Both the position numbers and the translations under genes were made by a program. The notes beneath the pieces are model-generated. The model was not told the origin of the DNA. It worked only from the letters and a program-made list of their open reading frames with translations, and did no database searches. Positions 6,652-16,376 of a stretch of DNA of 42,279 nt are shown in pieces (position 1 is the stretch's first letter; each line of letters begins with the position of its first letter). The stretch is from a virus, in the IMG/VR virus record IMGVR_UViG_3300008954_000097, positions 1-42,279 of that record; one strand, 5' to 3'.

Positions 6652-7443
6652 CTAAATCATCGGCCAGAAGCATTGTATGGTAAGTCGGCCATCCCCAGCC
6701 GTACCTGCGGCTTCCCACCGTAGTTGAACTGTATCATACACACCTGGTGCCGAGGGCCAGAGTGTAGCACTAAGAAGAGCGCCAATAGAACTCCCCGTAT
6801 CGTCGCGGTCGACCGAGGCCACGATAAAGAAGTTAGAGACGATTGCGGCCTTGGCCTCGGCAGATACACCGGTCATGGGCCAAGCTAAAGAAGTCACTCC
6901 CGCAGGCAATGTGACGGATTTCTCAAAAAGCTGCTGTCCCGTACCATTAAGTTTACCCGCAGGGTTCGCCTGGAGAGTCACAATACGTTCTGCTGGAGGA
7001 AGCGTAGCATCCCCTTGGTCGATAACACCCCCAACGACTAAGACGAGGGGGTAACCTCCTGCGTAAAAGTCGTAGATAAGGTCTAGGTCGCTAGTGTAAA
7101 GATTAGTATTGGGGTCCAAGAAGACGTGACTAAGCGGGACCGCCCCTGGGATCTTGGCTGAAGGGTCAAGGCTCTCTCGGGTCACCTGAACTGTTTTCCA
7201 GGGAAGGATAACAACGTACTCGCCTGCTGAGGCGCTGTGTCGTGCGACATACAGGTTGTTGAACCCAGGGATGGAGCCACCCGACATTTGCATCGCAGGA
7301 ACTACCTCTAGGTGAGCACCGAATTGACTATTCACCCCCACGATCATATCAGCACTGATGTCAGCACCGGCATGGGCTAAGATACCTTGGCCCAAAGGCT
7401 CGTCTACAGCAGGGTTAATCGCATTTTGCTTGATATTTGGCAC
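6652..7443 (-). CDS. Decoration-like virion protein, long form (paralogue 2)
   Basis: This 263-residue protein starts at GTG with GGAGA seven bases upstream. The N-terminal half carries the decoration-type segment LYVARHSASAGEYVVILPW. The C-terminal half is a second beta domain (about 140-263) with PAGVTSLAWPMTGVS and RWEAAGTAGDGRLTIQCF. The same core occurs in the 171- and 158-residue genes, so the phage has three versions. This one is the first gene of its block after a 114-base gap, and probably has its own transcription start. Function as a capsid decoration or appendage is inferred. Confidence 0.5.
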   Translation of the reverse strand: MPNIKQNAINPAVDEPLGQGILAHAGADISADMIVGVNSQFGAHLEVVPAMQMSGGSIPGFNNLYVARHSASAGEYVVILPWKTVQVTRESLDPSAKIPGAVPLSHVFLDPNTNLYTSDLDLIYDFYAGGYPLVLVVGGVIDQGDATLPPAERIVTLQANPAGKLNGTGQQLFEKSVTLPAGVTSLAWPMTGVSAEAKAAIVSNFFIVASVDRDDTGSSIGALLSATLWPSAPGVYDTVQLRWEAAGTAGDGRLTIQCFWPMI

Positions 7444-7521
7444 TATCTTTCTCCAAGAACCGACGCCCTATCTTCAGGGAGGGTTACTTACCTCTTCGGT
7501 AAGCTAGCCTTATGTCGGGAT

Positions 7522-7556
7522 AAGTGTAACATAAACTTAATTAAAGTTCTTTAATT
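7522..7556 (-). promoter_or_regulatory. AT-rich palindrome plus conserved TGTTACACTT element
   Basis: Read on the - strand, the 2027-residue gene's stop is followed by AATTAAAG-AA-CTTTAATT (7539-7556), a perfect inverted repeat. TGTTACACTT follows at 7522-7531. The same ten bases, also shortly after a TTTAATTAA stretch, occur in the other large gap at 27157-27166. A control element feeding the decoration and lysis block is plausible. No convincing -35/-10 pair is seen here. Confidence 0.35.
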
Positions 7557-7557
7557 A

Positions 7558-10500
7558 TTAGTCTTCTTCTTCAGTAAACCTTTTTACTGGTCCCCCCCGA
7601 CTTTTTACACGCGACTGCAAAGCACGACGATGTTCTTTAAACCCTGCTTGAATATCTTTACGAGTGTATTCCAAGTCTTGCTCGGGGGAGTATGGCATTT
7701 GCCGTGCAATATTCGTCCACTCCCTTAACATATGGGACATGGCTGCCCTAGTATCTTTTTCCCACCCAGGGTTCGCTCCATATATTTGGCTATAAAGTTT
7801 AGGGAACTCAGTGCCTACAATAGGGAAGTTACGCAACATATTGACTGTGCGAGCATTTACATAGTAACCATTCTCTCCTGGGATCGGCTCAATAAACTCC
7901 CCGATTAAAGGTGCGTTTGCATAAATGTTGTATACGTCCGTTTCGCCTGGACGTAACCTTTTCCCTAAAACATTTTGGTGTGGGGTCACAGTACCAAGTA
8001 TGCCTTGAACGCCCTCTTTTATGACTGGAAACATAAAATCAGTGGCCCTGCGCTCTATCTCTGCGCTATTATCTGCGGTAGGGCGAATTTGGCCTTTTGT
8101 CCCTGCAGCTAGCATAAAGCCACCGATCCCAGTAAATAACTGGTGGTATAAATCCATCATATCAAGAGCGGTCCACATCGGCATCGTCGTAACTACGTGC
8201 GAATACTCTCTCCCATGCCGCTGTTTATAATAACGCCGCGTCTCTGCATCCATTAAATCATTTGAAAGATATGGTCGAGCACCTAAGTACCAGGGCTTAC
8301 TGCCTCGCTGCGCTTCTTGAGTTATTTCCCACTCAGAAAGGGCTTGGTCCTGATCTTCCCCCCAGATGTAGTTAGGGGCAGTGTTTACGATATTTGCTTG
8401 GGCACGCACACGGGCGATCTGCGTCTGCCCGGTCAATGCTTTTCGAGCGGAAGAAGCTAGCGGTTCCGTGAAGGGTTCTAGTAATGCTCTCCCCATCTGT
8501 TTACCGGCTAACCTAAAAAATGGGTAGAAAGCAATAAGCTTTCCGATCGTTTTCATCTCCCATTCGGTCACTCCATAGCGCCAATCATAAAAAGAATTGT
8601 GAACGGCCTGCTTGGAAGCCGTCCGACTCTCCCCTCTCATTAATCGGTACTCAAGGTACAACGCCATCCGTTGTCTACCTTGAATCGTTGTAATCATATC
8701 GCCCCAGTACCGGCTATAATCCTCAACAAGCTTTGGCCCAGTTTCCATCCTAGACCACAACGAAGGGGGGTCTTTAGACAGATCTCCCATCATTTTATAC
8801 AGGTCTTCGGTCATCATACTGTCGAAGACACCATCTTCAGCAGCATCTGACATAAGCTGTTTGTACGTGCGCATCCCTTCAGGAGTCTCTGCGAACTCGT
8901 CTGACATGCGATAAACTTGAGCTACGTGCCCATTAAACAACGCGTTGAGAGGTGTAGTAAGCCAAGGGCGTTTACCACTTTTAGAAGCAGATTTAGCCAT
9001 CTCAGCCAGATAATCCGCAGTCCAGTTACCGAAGTGAGGGATATAAGTAAAGGCATTCTGAAAGATTAGAGGTGCGGCACCAGTAGCATAGAGCTTACCC
9101 TTATCTTTCCCAAGTTGTACTTTCCGAATGGACATCAAGCTTTCAGTCATCCATAACTGAGAAAAGTCCCCTGCAATTTGGTTAGAGAAATAAGCTGCAC
9201 GGGGGAAAGCCACCCCCATAATGACAGACTTACGCCACCATCGAAGCCACGCATCGAAAGCCCCTAGAGCTTTTTCAAGGTTACTATCGGTAGGAACTAT
9301 CGCATCTAGGCTTTTACTAATATTACCTGCTGCTTCTTCAATTTGTTTAATCAGTGCATGAGAAGCAAACTGAGCTTTTAAAGGGTCAGATGATTTAGTG
9401 ACTTGAGCTAACTCAGTTGTCAGATTCCCTAACTGAGAGAGATTTCTTGAAATAGAAGTAAACTGCGGTGCGGCAAACTTCTGTCCCCACTGGTTCATGG
9501 CGTGAAACGCAGTGGTAGGGTCAAAACCATACTCTGCAGCTACCGATCTTGCAGTAAAGTTGTCTAAAGCCTTCTCGCTCGCCGTCGCTGTTGATTTAAC
9601 AATACTGCCACCTTCTCTAACTACATCGCCCCTTACCTGAGTGAGGATCGCATTCGCAGCTAAGGCAGATGATTCGGTCATCGCAGGCCCTGCGGCTCGG
9701 CTTAGATCATAGAGGAAGTCTTCGACAACAGACCCGTGTAAAACCCCTTTAGCAATAAAAGCATAGGCCCTGTCCACATCCTCTAGGTGCCCCGCCTGAC
9801 CTAACGCTGCCTTTGTCTGAACTTTAATTGCATTAATAAAATGTTCAAAACTACCATTAGTCTTTAAGGACTTTAGTGCCGCACCGATTATTTGAGGCCC
9901 AATCGTATTAGCATCAGTTGCACGCGGAAGGAATGCGTGAGCAGCCGCAGTTAAAGCATAATTAGCTTGAGCGGCATCGTCGGGCAGTTCAAGTATGTAA
10001 GAACTAAATTTCTCCCACGGAGTACGCCCACTTTGGTTTGTTACCGCGACCCCTCCCGCGCCTAACCCATCCTTACCAACTACCTTCTGACCTTTAAACT
10101 CTAAGTTAAATACCCTATTTGTTGTAAGAAATTCAACGACATTATCTGCAATTTTATCGCCTTTCCTCACCCATTGATCAAAGAGTAACGTCATCTCTTC
10201 GTTAGCTCTTGTCTGACGACTCACAGCAATTAGCGAAGCTTCTTGAATATTGCGAGCTAAAGGCGCTGTTCGGTGTGCAGTAGGATCTATTGCCCTAACA
10301 ACTTTGGTCGCCCCACGATGAAGACGTACACCGGCTTCTGTCGCAAATTGACTTGCACCTCTAAATGTGACGGGGGCTCTTCCTTCTGTTTTTACGAACC
10401 TTTTTATCCAAGCTACAGGGTCAGTACCATTCATCCCTAAAAGATTTGAAGAACTAAACTCGGGGCTCTTCCAGAGATTAATCATCGCGAGAGCTTTTGA

Positions 10501-13500
10501 GCTTTCTTGTAGCTTTTCATCCCTGGAAGCTTGAATTAAAAGGCGTTCCATCTGACCTAAACGCAGTACATCAGCGCGAGAAACCGGGACAGCTTTAGCT
10601 GCAGGACCCGTCATCAGCCGCCTAAAGTCATCTCGTTGAGTCATTAAGTTCCCAAAAAGTTTATTAACTCCTTCTTCTCCGCTTTGAACGTACCGCGTGT
10701 TCAAAGCATTCCGGTATGCATCTTGGTCTAGGATAATCTTAGGGTTCTGGGGGTCTGATAAGTCAGGCTTTAAGAACTTCATTAACTCAGGGGGCGTATC
10801 TAAGGCTTTCAAGTCTGCTGTAGGTGTCTTGAGTAAGGAGCGATAGGCTTGAATTGAGTTTTTAAGCGTTTTTAATACGGGAGAGGTGCTTTGAGCAATA
10901 TCAGAGATTACTTTTACGTGGGCCTCTTTCTGTAGAAGGCTACGCAACCGCTGATTAAGTCCCTTACCTTTTGGACCTAAAGAAATAGGACGTTTCCCTT
11001 TCCCGACGTCAAAAGAAGCAGTTAGAAAGTCTTGAATGTCCTGCTTAAGTATGTCTTTCGTCGCTGCAATATTTGCTTTGTGGGCTAACCGAGTCTTCTC
11101 CGTCTTAGCTTTGGCTAGTTTTTTCTCATACCCACGGAGCTTTTTAGCTGTCGCAACAACTACACCTGCAGCGGTAACCGCTCCTGAAGTCAAGTCTTTT
11201 GGTGGCAGAGACTTAGCAAGCTTAATGACTTTGGCGTCATAAACTTCTTCAGCCGCTTTATAGTTCCGATAGAGCGCTTCAATAGTCCCATCAACGAAAG
11301 CCCCTCGTGCCAGCGCACGATCGGCAGTATTCGCCTCGGCAAGTTTTCCGAGCAGTAATTCAATAGAAGCTGCTTCTTCCGCCTGTGCCGTCGTTAATTT
11401 TGTATAAGATTGAAGCAAAGTCTTCCGAGCTAACAGTTGATCAATCTTATCTAAATTAGCTTGTAACCTGTGGAATGCCTCTCTCCCTACTTCAATACTT
11501 TTAAGTAAAGCTTCATGCTGATCTTCGAGCCCTAAAGAAGTCTTCCACTGTACGCCTCGGACTGCTGCTGCTTGGCGTAACTTAAACTCAGCTTCAGCTT
11601 TAGCTGCATATGCTTGGGTAGACTCTTCTAAAAACTCCGCTTGTTTCGCTCTTGCAAGTTGGTGCTGAGCAGGCGTGGCAGCTTTACCCTTAGGGTGGTG
11701 TCCAAAATGCTGGATATAAGCTTGAGTCTCTTGTTGAATGGTTGTCTCTAGCCCGGTAATCTCAGTACGGAGCGCCTCTAAATTATTTCGGCTAGCATCT
11801 AATGTGTCACTGTACTTCTTCTTTTCAGCATGGCCGCCCCTAATCGCTGTTGTGCGGTTAAGTAGAAGGATCTCATACATATCAGCAAGCTCTGGAGCAC
11901 CTTCTTGCCTAAAATACTTAGGTATATCATTAAACTTAGCGATCTCTCCCGTGGCTAACTTCCCTTCTACTTCCTCAATTAAGCGGTGGTACTGTGCCCC
12001 CCGCATCATATCAAAAGCTTCTGAAGCTCTCTCTGCGCCTGTAAGCCCTTTTAAGGCCCCTCGCCCTGCTAACTTGGTAGCTTTGCCTGCAGCCGACCAA
12101 GGCATCGCTGCAAGAGTAATCGGGTCAGGCTCAAACAACATCGTAATAATCGCTGCGGTCGTCCCTGCAGCCATTACAGGTCCCTCTAAGAACTCTGGTG
12201 CTCCCCACTTTGTCAGTTGATCTGCTATCCCAGTCCCTACTTTTCCAAGGTCTTCAACAAAATTGTAATGACGCGCACGCTTTATATGTTCAGTGCTCCC
12301 ATAAATTAGGTCTTCCGGTCCAAAGATATAAGACCCTAGAACAGTTGAACCGGCAATAGAAGCCAGCCAATGTAAGACCCCTGGGTTTATATCCTCTACT
12401 TGATCTGCATAAAACAACGTCCCATGATTGAACGCCCTTGCAGAATGGGGATAAAAGAGAGACGCCCAAGGTCCGCGCTGTTTTAGTATCTGCTCATAAA
12501 GTGCATCGCCCTTCTCTCCGAACATCTTTAAGGGAGCAAAAACCGTCGCAGAGCTTGTTGGAAGAGAAGCAAGAGGGTCCTCCCCTTTTACAATATCTCT
12601 TGCGAGTTTATTCGGGTCGTCAACATATAAGGCCCCTGGGCGCCCCCGCTGCTGTAAGAACCCTGTATCTGACTGAGCTTTTGCACGAGCTTCCTTCAGA
12701 AGAGCTTGAAACTCTTTATCAGACAACCCCCCACCGAGCCCAGGGAGAGCCTCCCCTAAAGACCGGAAACCTGCTTCTTGAGCAAGAATCTCTGTATAAG
12801 CAGCATAAAAGTCGTCCTCATAAGCTTTGAGGTTAACTGCATACCGTTGCCCAGAAACAGGAGCTAGGTAAACCAATACCTCGTCAGGACGGTAACGGTT
12901 ACCCATAAACGTACTATCGAAGTTCACCATCGTCGCACGCGACCGATCACGATAGGTCAACAGTTCATCTGCCCCTACCGCTTTTAGCTCCTCGTCCGAC
13001 AACTTTAAGGTGCGTTGCTGTAATGCACGTAATTCTTCAGGAACTTCTACCCCCGCTAAAGCCCCACGCGGTGTACCAGCACTATATGAACTAAATTTAT
13101 CTAAAGAATACTGCTGGCTCTCTTCAGGATTCTTCCACTTCGGAATCAATACAAGAGGGGCCTTCTCCCCTTCTTTTAAAGGGTCAGACGTTATTCCAAT
13201 ATATGCGAGATCGGGTGGAGTAGTGTTACTCTTTAGGCTGCTTTCATAATCAATCGTAGCCTGTTTAAGCTCTTCCGATCTCTTCAAGCCTTCTCGATAA
13301 GCGTCTAAGTTATAGATAGGGGCGTCAACTTTTGGCTCATACCCGAAAGCACTTCTGGCCTCATAGTTGAAAAACCTACTTGCTTCAGGGCTAACTAGGA
13401 GGCGTTTATTCGGGGCATCTTTAACCGCCTCTGCCCTTAAGTAATCCGCCATCTCGTCAGAAGACCTTGTGCCGGTCAATGGACCCGCCAACGACTGTAA

Positions 13501-13641
13501 AGACTTTAATGCTTGGTCTCGTCCAGGTTTATACTTCTCAGCCTCTTGCCTAACTTTAGTAGCTTTATTCTGCTCTTTCGTAATATAGTCGAGGTCTATC
13601 TGTTGTGAAGGTTCAGGTGTCCCCTCTAGTGGCTCTGCCAT
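7558..13641 (-). CDS. Giant polyvalent internal virion (DNA ejection) protein
   Basis: At 2027 residues this is the largest protein of the window. Visible segments are a Pro/Glu-rich start, a hydrophobic stretch near 495 (TTAAIITMLFEPDPITLAA), a long coiled coil at about 615-930, and a conserved end. Near 1465-1500 is WRKSVIMGVAFPRAAYFSNQ, and near 1680 is NSFYDWRYGVTEWEMK followed by FYPFFRLAGKQMG. These two blocks are typical of very large phage virion proteins thought to be ejected with the DNA. The following - strand genes (13656-17494 in coordinate order) look like its companions. It probably builds or crosses the trans-envelope channel. No lytic transglycosylase or polymerase motif was seen. 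The virion class is fairly sure; the mechanism is inferred. Confidence 0.7.
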   Translation of the reverse strand: MAEPLEGTPEPSQQIDLDYITKEQNKATKVRQEAEKYKPGRDQALKSLQSLAGPLTGTRSSDEMADYLRAEAVKDAPNKRLLVSPEASRFFNYEARSAFGYEPKVDAPIYNLDAYREGLKRSEELKQATIDYESSLKSNTTPPDLAYIGITSDPLKEGEKAPLVLIPKWKNPEESQQYSLDKFSSYSAGTPRGALAGVEVPEELRALQQRTLKLSDEELKAVGADELLTYRDRSRATMVNFDSTFMGNRYRPDEVLVYLAPVSGQRYAVNLKAYEDDFYAAYTEILAQEAGFRSLGEALPGLGGGLSDKEFQALLKEARAKAQSDTGFLQQRGRPGALYVDDPNKLARDIVKGEDPLASLPTSSATVFAPLKMFGEKGDALYEQILKQRGPWASLFYPHSARAFNHGTLFYADQVEDINPGVLHWLASIAGSTVLGSYIFGPEDLIYGSTEHIKRARHYNFVEDLGKVGTGIADQLTKWGAPEFLEGPVMAAGTTAAIITMLFEPDPITLAAMPWSAAGKATKLAGRGALKGLTGAERASEAFDMMRGAQYHRLIEEVEGKLATGEIAKFNDIPKYFRQEGAPELADMYEILLLNRTTAIRGGHAEKKKYSDTLDASRNNLEALRTEITGLETTIQQETQAYIQHFGHHPKGKAATPAQHQLARAKQAEFLEESTQAYAAKAEAEFKLRQAAAVRGVQWKTSLGLEDQHEALLKSIEVGREAFHRLQANLDKIDQLLARKTLLQSYTKLTTAQAEEAASIELLLGKLAEANTADRALARGAFVDGTIEALYRNYKAAEEVYDAKVIKLAKSLPPKDLTSGAVTAAGVVVATAKKLRGYEKKLAKAKTEKTRLAHKANIAATKDILKQDIQDFLTASFDVGKGKRPISLGPKGKGLNQRLRSLLQKEAHVKVISDIAQSTSPVLKTLKNSIQAYRSLLKTPTADLKALDTPPELMKFLKPDLSDPQNPKIILDQDAYRNALNTRYVQSGEEGVNKLFGNLMTQRDDFRRLMTGPAAKAVPVSRADVLRLGQMERLLIQASRDEKLQESSKALAMINLWKSPEFSSSNLLGMNGTDPVAWIKRFVKTEGRAPVTFRGASQFATEAGVRLHRGATKVVRAIDPTAHRTAPLARNIQEASLIAVSRQTRANEEMTLLFDQWVRKGDKIADNVVEFLTTNRVFNLEFKGQKVVGKDGLGAGGVAVTNQSGRTPWEKFSSYILELPDDAAQANYALTAAAHAFLPRATDANTIGPQIIGAALKSLKTNGSFEHFINAIKVQTKAALGQAGHLEDVDRAYAFIAKGVLHGSVVEDFLYDLSRAAGPAMTESSALAANAILTQVRGDVVREGGSIVKSTATASEKALDNFTARSVAAEYGFDPTTAFHAMNQWGQKFAAPQFTSISRNLSQLGNLTTELAQVTKSSDPLKAQFASHALIKQIEEAAGNISKSLDAIVPTDSNLEKALGAFDAWLRWWRKSVIMGVAFPRAAYFSNQIAGDFSQLWMTESLMSIRKVQLGKDKGKLYATGAAPLIFQNAFTYIPHFGNWTADYLAEMAKSASKSGKRPWLTTPLNALFNGHVAQVYRMSDEFAETPEGMRTYKQLMSDAAEDGVFDSMMTEDLYKMMGDLSKDPPSLWSRMETGPKLVEDYSRYWGDMITTIQGRQRMALYLEYRLMRGESRTASKQAVHNSFYDWRYGVTEWEMKTIGKLIAFYPFFRLAGKQMGRALLEPFTEPLASSARKALTGQTQIARVRAQANIVNTAPNYIWGEDQDQALSEWEITQEAQRGSKPWYLGARPYLSNDLMDAETRRYYKQRHGREYSHVVTTMPMWTALDMMDLYHQLFTGIGGFMLAAGTKGQIRPTADNSAEIERRATDFMFPVIKEGVQGILGTVTPHQNVLGKRLRPGETDVYNIYANAPLIGEFIEPIPGENGYYVNARTVNMLRNFPIVGTEFPKLYSQIYGANPGWEKDTRAAMSHMLREWTNIARQMPYSPEQDLEYTRKDIQAGFKEHRRALQSRVKSRGGPVKRFTEEED

Positions 13642-13655
13642 CGTTTACGCCCTTC

Positions 13656-15887
13656 TTATGTAGTGGTGCCAGCAGACACCTCTTGTTCCTGTAACCGCCT
13701 ACGAATTAAATCAGCGCCATAAGCAGAGGGCTGTTTTCCTGTCTTACCCGTTAGAATATTTAAAATCATCTCTCTTGCAGCGTCTTGTGACCCAGCCACC
13801 CCTTGAGGAGCTTGCGCAAGACCTTGCTCGACTTGTTGTGTCCCAAAAGCTCCCCCTGCTGCTGGCACCCCTTCTTGGCGAGATTTAATATCAGCTAGAA
13901 TAGGAGCACCAGTTGTAATCGGAGATTGAGCAAATTCTTTTTCTGCAGCTTTAGCTGCTTTCTTAGCTCCACGAGCCTCTTCACGGTCTTCTTTTTTAGC
14001 TTTCTTACCGATCTGTTTTCTAGTCGGTCCTTCCCCGCGCTCTAAACCTTCTTCTCCTGCTAAAGTATGCTCTTCTTTCTTAGTAAACTCACCCGCAGTC
14101 ATGTCATAGTAGCCACCTGAATTCAACCACTCTTCCATTTCCTCTTCAGAAAGCCCTTCTACTCCCTGCAGTGCAGCTTCAGGAGGGGTAGCTTCAGGAG
14201 GGGCAGCTACATCTACTGCATCCCCAGTAGGCGGTTCCGTAGCAGTTTCAGCAGGGGCCGTCTCCCAAGCTTCTAGGATCTGACCAAGCCTTTCCCCATC
14301 CTCAAGTGTGACAATTTCATCCTCTGCACCTTCAGAGGAGACAGTGACAAAAATCCCTCTGGATGCGTCTTCCGCCATTGTAAGCGTAACCTGCTTCCCA
14401 TCTAAAAGAACATTGCGTACATCTTCCGAAGGGGGGAAGGGGGTTACCTCTTCAGGTGGGGGAGGAGTTCTAGGTACTGCTTCGTAAGCAGTAATATCTT
14501 CAGGAGACTGATCTGTTACAGCAGGAGGCTGGGCGATTACAGCAGAATCAGAGGGGGCTTTCTTTGAGGCTTCTTCGGGAAGCACCACATCATCTTTCTC
14601 GTCATACTCTAGCCCAGCGTGGCGTCGTGCTCGATATTTATGTGCATTCGCAGAGCTTTCAGCCTTGCTGCTTCCCGACTCCTCTCGTTGCTCTAGTAAA
14701 AGTTCTCTAAGGCCTATTCTTAAATCAGTGTGCTGTAACTTTTCTGGGCGAACTCCTGTGACATTAGAAGTGTACTTCTTGAAAGTATCTTGCGCGAAGA
14801 GGGCTTCCCTAGCACGTTTAATCGGGGGGTCATCCGAGTCAGAATTTAGGATCTCTAGGTATTTTAATGCTTGATCATACGAAGTCTTACCAACTTTCGA
14901 CGGCTTATCTATCTGCTTGATTAGGTTAGTTAAAGCCTCTTGAGTCTTAGGGTCTGTAGATAACGCCCCGACCGCTTCGATCGCATCGGAGATCCCCCGC
15001 ATGAGACTTGGCCTAACGCCTGCAGCAGCTAACTCTTTTTGAGAGTCTTTATTGATTTTAGTATATGCTGCATCTAACCGAACGAGGGCTTTAAGTCTAT
15101 CTTTAGCCGCGTCATCATACATTTTTAATACGTTTGTAGCGTTCTGATCTCCTTGTGCTACCCACCCTTTTGCTGCATGGCGGAAGTCTGCTACATTCTC
15201 AAAAGCATTTATCCCAGCGACTGCCCTCTCAACTGCAGCTTTTTTATCTGCAGGAGTACCATACCCAGAGACTAAGGCGTTGAGTCCTTGCCAGAACTGC
15301 GGGCTACCTTTGATCTGTGTTTCTGCATCGACCGTAGCCTCACCTAAATTAGTCGTAAGAAACTCTGCCATGTCTGACTCGATCCGTGCGGGATCGCCTG
15401 GCTCTAAATATTGAGCTTCTTGTTGCTTTACGAGGTCTTGTTGTTCTTGGATAATACGTCCCATAGCACCCATTTTTGCCGTAGACTTAGACCCTGCTAG
15501 TGCATACTCCCCGGCCACTACACTTTTGAGTATCTCGGTCATCTGAGTCTGAAGCTTTGCCTTCATCTCGATGATTTTTCCCATCGAAGTGATCTTCTTC
15601 CCTTCGAGGTCAGCCGCGATCCGTAGCATGTCCTCCGCTTCATCACTGTAATACTGCTTCTCTTCAAGTGACATCCCATATTGCGGGTGATACTTTTGCT
15701 CTGCAGCATAGGGGTCTTCTCCACCAGCAATAGCAAGACTTGCTTGAAGCCCCCCTCTAATTTTATCCCACGTCTGCCCTCGTCGAGTAGCGCGAAACAT
15801 TCGGATCATTTCATAAAGGTTACGTTTCTCACTCTCGGTAAGACCCGAAGTGTTAAAATCCTCTGCACCATAAATTTCTTCTGCCAT
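13656..15887 (-). CDS. Large acidic coiled-coil internal virion protein candidate
   Basis: This 743-residue protein is transcribed just before the giant protein with a 14-base gap. Residues 1-370 are helical, with heptad-like stretches (LEGKKITSMGKIIEMKAK, IIQEQQDLVKQQEAQYL). Residues 420-640 are low-complexity Pro/Glu/Ala (PPPPEEVTPFPP, EPPTGDAVDVAAPP). Around 645-690 a Lys/Glu helix appears (GKKAKKEDREEARGAKKAAK). It has no Cys pairs or membrane spans. By position and composition it resembles the middle internal virion protein of podoviruses (T7 gp15 role), but no sequence family is recognised. Confidence 0.5.
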   Translation of the reverse strand: MAEEIYGAEDFNTSGLTESEKRNLYEMIRMFRATRRGQTWDKIRGGLQASLAIAGGEDPYAAEQKYHPQYGMSLEEKQYYSDEAEDMLRIAADLEGKKITSMGKIIEMKAKLQTQMTEILKSVVAGEYALAGSKSTAKMGAMGRIIQEQQDLVKQQEAQYLEPGDPARIESDMAEFLTTNLGEATVDAETQIKGSPQFWQGLNALVSGYGTPADKKAAVERAVAGINAFENVADFRHAAKGWVAQGDQNATNVLKMYDDAAKDRLKALVRLDAAYTKINKDSQKELAAAGVRPSLMRGISDAIEAVGALSTDPKTQEALTNLIKQIDKPSKVGKTSYDQALKYLEILNSDSDDPPIKRAREALFAQDTFKKYTSNVTGVRPEKLQHTDLRIGLRELLLEQREESGSSKAESSANAHKYRARRHAGLEYDEKDDVVLPEEASKKAPSDSAVIAQPPAVTDQSPEDITAYEAVPRTPPPPEEVTPFPPSEDVRNVLLDGKQVTLTMAEDASRGIFVTVSSEGAEDEIVTLEDGERLGQILEAWETAPAETATEPPTGDAVDVAAPPEATPPEAALQGVEGLSEEEMEEWLNSGGYYDMTAGEFTKKEEHTLAGEEGLERGEGPTRKQIGKKAKKEDREEARGAKKAAKAAEKEFAQSPITTGAPILADIKSRQEGVPAAGGAFGTQQVEQGLAQAPQGVAGSQDAAREMILNILTGKTGKQPSAYGADLIRRRLQEQEVSAGTTT

Positions 15888-15908
15888 GATTATTCTCGCT
15901 TAACTGTC

Positions 15909-16376
15909 TTACCCTAAACCTATAAGAGAAGGGACCATCTCAGCTAAATTAATACCTTGTTGGGACCAAAACTGGGCATTTTGACGGGCCCTTTCTTGCT
16001 GAGCTTCTAAACGAGCCCGCGTATCCTGAGCGAATTGTCTTGCAACTTGGTTGCTGTACTTATAGGCATCTGAAGACGCAGCAGCTACAGCGTTTTGAAC
16101 GCCCCCAGCCGCCTGACGCGCCGTCTCGGCCATCTGACCGCTCCACCCACTACCTAGCCCTGCTTGGGCTAAGTCTGTAGAAATAGCTTGTGACTGGGCT
16201 CCTGCTGCACGAGCAGCCTCCTCAGCCATCTGCTCTCGTTCTGAAGACGTTAACCCAGCTTCTTGTGGGCTCTCGGCCAGCCGTTGTACATCTCCGAGTA
16301 ATGCCTGCTTAGCTCTCTTAGGAGCAGCCATGCCCCCAAAATTGCCCATCTGATACTTTTGTACACCGATACTCAT
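15909..16376 (-). CDS. Small Ala/Gln-rich internal virion protein candidate
   Basis: This 155-residue protein starts on an ATGA overlap with the previous gene's stop. It is almost entirely helical and Ala/Gln-rich (REQMAEEAARAAGAQSQAIS, then ARLEAQQERARQNAQFWSQ), ending in a short hydrophobic tail (LAEMVPSLIGLG). The size, composition and location just before two huge virion proteins recall T7 gp14, the first ejected protein, which forms the outer-membrane part of the channel. That role is an inference from order only. Confidence 0.5.
   Translation of the reverse strand: MSIGVQKYQMGNFGGMAAPKRAKQALLGDVQRLAESPQEAGLTSSEREQMAEEAARAAGAQSQAISTDLAQAGLGSGWSGQMAETARQAAGGVQNAVAAASSDAYKYSNQVARQFAQDTRARLEAQQERARQNAQFWSQQGINLAEMVPSLIGLG

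Noticed and set aside
6644-6718. Longer start for the 90-residue protein
   Set aside because: It would overlap the 263-residue gene by 67 bases, while the ATG at 6643 has its own ribosome site.
11738-12220. 160-residue + strand frame inside the giant protein gene
   Set aside because: Antisense shadow produced by Ala/Leu-rich codons; no start signal and surrounded by continuous - strand coding.
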